From: Rhodobiaceae bacterium UBA7804
GTDB lineage: Bacteria; Pseudomonadota; Alphaproteobacteria; Parvibaculales; Parvibaculaceae
Assembly: GCA_002480495.1 (NCBI GenBank)
Contig: DLCG01000004.1
Span: 371,791 to 387,421, forward strand
DNA length: 15,631 nucleotides
Reading direction: 5' to 3'
The position numbers and the translations under genes are program-made. Of the stretch, positions 13,841 through 15,631 are shown in pieces (positions within the stretch are counted from its first letter, which is position 1; every line of letters starts with the position of its first letter). The notes beneath the pieces are model-generated. The model was given only the letters and a program-made list of their open reading frames with translations. It made no database searches and had not been told where the DNA came from.

Positions 13841-14172
13841 CCCTTTTTCGACCGCAGGCTGGTCGCCGTGCGGTGCGCCTTCAAGTAAGTCGCGTCGATC
13901 ATCACCGTCTTCGGAACAGCGGCCTCGGCGGCCAGGCCATCCATCATCCGGGCGAAGACCCCTTTGTCACTCCACCGCTTCCAGCGGTTGTAGAGGGTCT
14001 TGGGAGGGCCGTACTCCCTCGGCGCATCCCGCCACCGCAACCCGTTGCGATTGATGAAGATTATCCCGCTCAGCACGCGCCGGTCATCGACCCGCGGCTT
14101 GCCATGGCTCTTGGGAAAGAAGGGCTGGAGCCGCGCCATCTGCGCCTCCGTCAGCCAGAAAAGGTTGCTCAT
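13813..14172 (-). CDS. IS5-family transposase OrfA (IS427-like)
   Basis: A 119-residue first part of the transposase. It opens MSNLFWLTEAQMARLQPFFP, then has the DUF4096-type N-terminal domain (RRVLSGIIFINRNGLRWRDA, PKTLYNRWKRWSDKGVF). It includes the first catalytic Asp in KTVMIDATYLKAHRTA. The 0-frame ends in an out-of-frame tail (APATCAAV) at 13813. The functional product arises by slipping to -1 at 13840-13846. The ATG at 14172 follows an AAGGAGA ribosome site. Confidence 0.87.
   Translation of the reverse strand: MSNLFWLTEAQMARLQPFFPKSHGKPRVDDRRVLSGIIFINRNGLRWRDAPREYGPPKTLYNRWKRWSDKGVFARMMDGLAAEAAVPKTVMIDATYLKAHRTATSLRSKKGAPATCAAV
13840..13846 (-). promoter_or_regulatory. Programmed -1 frameshift site (A AAG GGG)
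   Basis: In the orfA frame the minus strand reads TCG AAA AAG GGG GCC. The heptamer A AAG GGG allows a one-base backward slip, after which the frame gives the conserved GGPGDLRGR peptide of OrfB. The GC-rich stretch that follows could stimulate pausing. Confidence 0.65.
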
Positions 14173-14306
14173 TGGTCAGTCTCCTTGCTGAGGCTGAATC
14201 ATGCCGCAAGCCAATGATCAATGGGTCCTGACCCTAATGATGGACAACCTTTTGGAGGACTGGGGGCAGCCATTTTATCCAGTCGTCGAGTAGCGACGTC
14301 TGCCGG

Positions 14307-14576
14307 TCAACGCCATGCCCTCGACCCATCGCACACTCGCGCTTGCTCCCGCATCACCGCGTAGTCGCTCAGCATCTCAGCGATGACCGAACCTCCCGGC
14401 AGGAGGGCCAGCTCCTCCGCCGCCTGCACCTTGAACTCCCGGCCATACTCGACCACGGGCGGGCACGTCGCGAGCCTGCCGTCCTCAGAACGAACCGTCC
14501 CGCAGCCGGTCAGCGAGATCGCTGCGATCGCGAGGACGGCGAGCCGCCGCTTCCAGCATCCGACGTTGGACGTCAT
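14307..14576 (-). CDS. Rz1-like outer-membrane spanin lipoprotein
   Basis: An 89-residue lipoprotein. Its signal (CWKRRLAVLAIAAISLTGCG) has a lipobox LTGC with acylated C25. The rest is a short helical domain with a few prolines (CPPVVEYG). It begins at an ATG (14576) inside the preceding spanin gene, in the +1 frame, and extends about 180 bases beyond it. This is the overlapping Rz/Rz1 arrangement of phages. Together the two proteins fuse inner and outer membranes at the last step of lysis. Sequence alone does not identify the family; the call rests on lipobox, size and nesting. Confidence 0.7.
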   Translation of the reverse strand: MTSNVGCWKRRLAVLAIAAISLTGCGTVRSEDGRLATCPPVVEYGREFKVQAAEELALLPGGSVIAEMLSDYAVMREQARVCDGSRAWR

Positions 14577-14742
14577 TGGCCTTCTCCATGGTTTCAAGGC
14601 GTTCCGCCAGCCGTCCCGCACGCTCGCCGGAGCGCCGAAGGGCCAGCAAGAACAGAAGGACGGCGAGTGCGATGGCCGCGTAATGCAGGGCCGCCCGGAT
14701 CCACGGGGCGGCCGCGATCCCGGTGAACAGAGCGGCGATCAT
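14485..14742 (-). CDS. Rz-like inner-membrane spanin
   Basis: An 85-residue protein with one transmembrane helix (about residues 15-36, AALHYAAIALAVLLFLLALR) followed by a charged coiled coil (RAGRLAERLETMEKANDVQRRML), the topology of i-spanins. It starts at an ATG that overlaps the endolysin stop (ATGA at 14739-14742), and the Rz1-like gene begins inside it. Gene position and shape give the function; I see no conserved motif. Confidence 0.7.
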   Translation of the reverse strand: MIAALFTGIAAAPWIRAALHYAAIALAVLLFLLALRRSGERAGRLAERLETMEKANDVQRRMLEAAARRPRDRSDLADRLRDGSF

Positions 14743-15413
14743 CGACGCCCCCGCTTCCAGTCATCAAGCCGCGCGTAGATCGTGACGGCAACGCCCGCGA
14801 GCGCTAAGGCGATGAACACCCAGCGCAGCGTATCGAGGTAGGGCACGAGCGGCAGGATCGCGGACTGGGTGTCCGTCAGGACGCTCTGCGCAACCTCGAC
14901 ACCCGCGGCGCCGAGCGTCGCCACACCGGCCGCGCCGCCACCCTTCATCGTGCGGCTGTCGGCCAGCACCTCGCGCGCCGGCAGCGTTTCCGCGGCAAAC
15001 GCCGTCGCCCGAACCGGGAAGCGTTCGCCCCACTGCCGCGCAGGACCGAGATCAATGTGCATGAAGTCGGAGCGCGGGTAGAAACCGAACCCGAGGAAGC
15101 CGACCTCTCGCGCCGCCGCCTCAAAGGCGACCGGGTCGTGGTTCGCCATGGCGATGTCGAAGGCCGTGCCGTCCATGTGCGTCGAGCGTGGCGCGCCGCC
15201 GACGGCCCGGTTATGCGCCGGACTGCGGTAGGCCGAACGGACGATGAGGGGCTTGCCAAGCCGATCGCGCAGCGCCTGGAGCTTGTCGAGCGCATCTTCG
15301 TTGATCCGCAGGGAGCCGCTGCCTCGGCAGGCGATCTCGGCGGGGGAGAAATTCTTCCAGCGCCACGAGCGCTCGGGCACGTCGCGCCAGTGTTTGTAGG
15401 TCATTGTCGTCAT
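14739..15413 (-). CDS. Phage endolysin, peptidase M15 family, with C-terminal membrane helix
   Basis: A 224-residue protein. Residues about 20-125 form an M15-type DD-peptidase: VRSAYRSPAHNRAVGG, then the zinc motif STHMDGTAFDIA (H79, D86) and FMHIDLGPARQW (H119, D121). The C-terminal part has an Ala/Gly-rich linker and a hydrophobic helix (about residues 195-215, WVFIALALAGVAVTIYARL), so the enzyme is probably membrane-tethered. The start is ATG at 15413 with GGAGA upstream. It is the first gene of a lysis cassette followed by two overlapping spanin genes. Such enzymes cut the peptide crosslinks of peptidoglycan. Confidence 0.83.
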   Translation of the reverse strand: MTTMTYKHWRDVPERSWRWKNFSPAEIACRGSGSLRINEDALDKLQALRDRLGKPLIVRSAYRSPAHNRAVGGAPRSTHMDGTAFDIAMANHDPVAFEAAAREVGFLGFGFYPRSDFMHIDLGPARQWGERFPVRATAFAAETLPAREVLADSRTMKGGGAAGVATLGAAGVEVAQSVLTDTQSAILPLVPYLDTLRWVFIALALAGVAVTIYARLDDWKRGRR

Positions 15414-15430
15414 GGCAGGTCTCCAGGCAC

Positions 15431-15460
15431 AAAAAAGCCCGCTCCTCGACGAGGGCGGGC
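15431..15460 (-). terminator. Rho-independent terminator ahead of the endolysin gene
   Basis: On the minus strand a stem GCCCGC/GCGGGC (15460-15455 with 15442-15437), lengthened by inner pairing CCTCG/CGAGG, is followed by six Ts (15436-15431). It lies between the small membrane protein gene and the endolysin, so it would end or reduce transcription entering the lysis genes. Confidence 0.8.
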
Positions 15461-15487
15461 GGTGGTCTGATGGGTCGGGCAGATGGG

Positions 15488-15631
15488 CTAAGGCGTCGGT
15501 CCGAAGAGCTTCAGCTTGATGGCGATGCCGGCCATCAGGGCGAGCAGGACGCCGGTGGTGATCAGCCGCACGGCGGTCTGGACGGCCGTCTGTTTCGCGA
15601 GGCGGAAACCCGCGAGCAACGAGCGAAGATC
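15488..15631 (-). CDS. C-terminal end of a small phage membrane protein (partial)
   Basis: The last 47 codons of a gene that begins beyond the window's right edge. The visible part (GFRLAKQTAVQTAVRLITTG, then VLLALMAGIAIKLKLF, ending GPTP) has one hydrophobic helix of about 19 residues. The stop is TAG at 15490-15488, and a terminator follows. Its place just upstream of an endolysin would suit a holin or a virion-linked membrane protein. I cannot tell which from this fragment. Confidence 0.6.
   Translation of the reverse strand, partial: DLRSLLAGFRLAKQTAVQTAVRLITTGVLLALMAGIAIKLKLFGPTP

Larger units (their letters stand above)
13382..14234 (-). mobile_element. IS5-family (IS427-like) insertion sequence
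   Basis: An 853-bp element bounded by inverted repeats: GGGTCAGGAC at 13382-13391 and its complement GTCCTGACCC at 14225-14234. It is flanked by the dinucleotide TA on both sides (13380-13381 and 14235-14236), the short duplication typical of the IS427 group. It carries two orfs on the minus strand joined by a -1 slip site, both apparently intact. The clean duplication shows a simple recent insertion, unlike the two damaged elements at the left end of the window. Confidence 0.87.
13334..14293 (+). pseudogene. Small ORF interrupted by the IS427-like element
   Basis: An ATG at 13334, with AGGAA seven bases upstream, opens a frame MQSIMQKRNVMVLPTL that reaches the left tip of the element at 13381. 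If the element and one copy of the TA duplication are removed, the same frame continues at 14237 as MMDNLLEDWGQPFYPVVE and ends at TAG 14291-14293, giving a 34-residue product. I do not recognise a family. The short LPTL..DNLLEDW..PF stretch recalls N-terminal arms of small heat-shock proteins, but the match is too weak to name it. The present frame with the element in place stops shortly after entering it. It may equally be chance. Confidence 0.35.

Overview
This is a GC-rich accessory region. Its gene styles (a Rhodobacterales-type DsbB, PCuAC and DUF411 set, IS3/IS407-like, IS903-like and IS427-like elements, and a Rhodobacter-style phage lysis cassette) suggest an alphaproteobacterium of the Rhodobacterales, for example a Paracoccus- or Roseobacter-group strain. 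That placement is inferred from protein style, not from a marker gene. The window reads as a heavy-metal island lodged between insertion sequences on the left and an IS plus the end of a prophage on the right.

Layout. 25-1227: IS3-family (IS407-like) element, minus strand, two orfs joined by a -1 slip site. 1228-1344: a 39-codon remnant of a CDF metal-efflux gene, minus strand. 1345-1733: a 389-bp internally deleted IS5-family (IS903-like) element that keeps both tips. 1737-2165: merR-type metal regulator, minus strand. 2271-2301: MerR-type promoter with a 19-bp spacer. 2337-9825: a tight ten-gene plus-strand operon, sco - dsbB - dsbA-like - PCuAC - sco - M23 peptidase - DUF411 - ZIP - lspA - lnt. 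9806-10318: minus-strand L,D-transpeptidase lipoprotein whose 3' end overlaps lnt. 10501-13171: minus-strand Zn/Cd/Pb P1B-ATPase followed by a small zinc-ribbon protein, driven by a second MerR-type promoter at 13204-13234. 13382-14234: IS5-family (IS427-like) element with a TA duplication, inserted in a small ORF. 14307-15631: minus-strand phage lysis module (end of an unknown small membrane protein, terminator, M15 endolysin, Rz-like spanin, nested Rz1-like lipoprotein).

How the parts may work together. The two promoters at opposite ends of the island share about 21 of 30 positions, including the TTGAA, CTCTAG and TGCT blocks. This suggests that the one MerR protein controls both the envelope operon and the exporter ATPase. 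The ATPase, and formerly the CDF pump, would move Zn/Cd/Pb out of the cytoplasm. The plus-strand operon then equips the periplasm: two Sco thioredoxin-fold proteins, PCuAC and DUF411 bind or deliver copper-like metals, DsbB/DsbA keep thiols oxidised, M23 and L,D-transpeptidase remodel peptidoglycan, and LspA/Lnt mature lipoproteins. The individual families are known. The unusual point is their grouping as one metal-regulated envelope cassette, and the joint function is inference.
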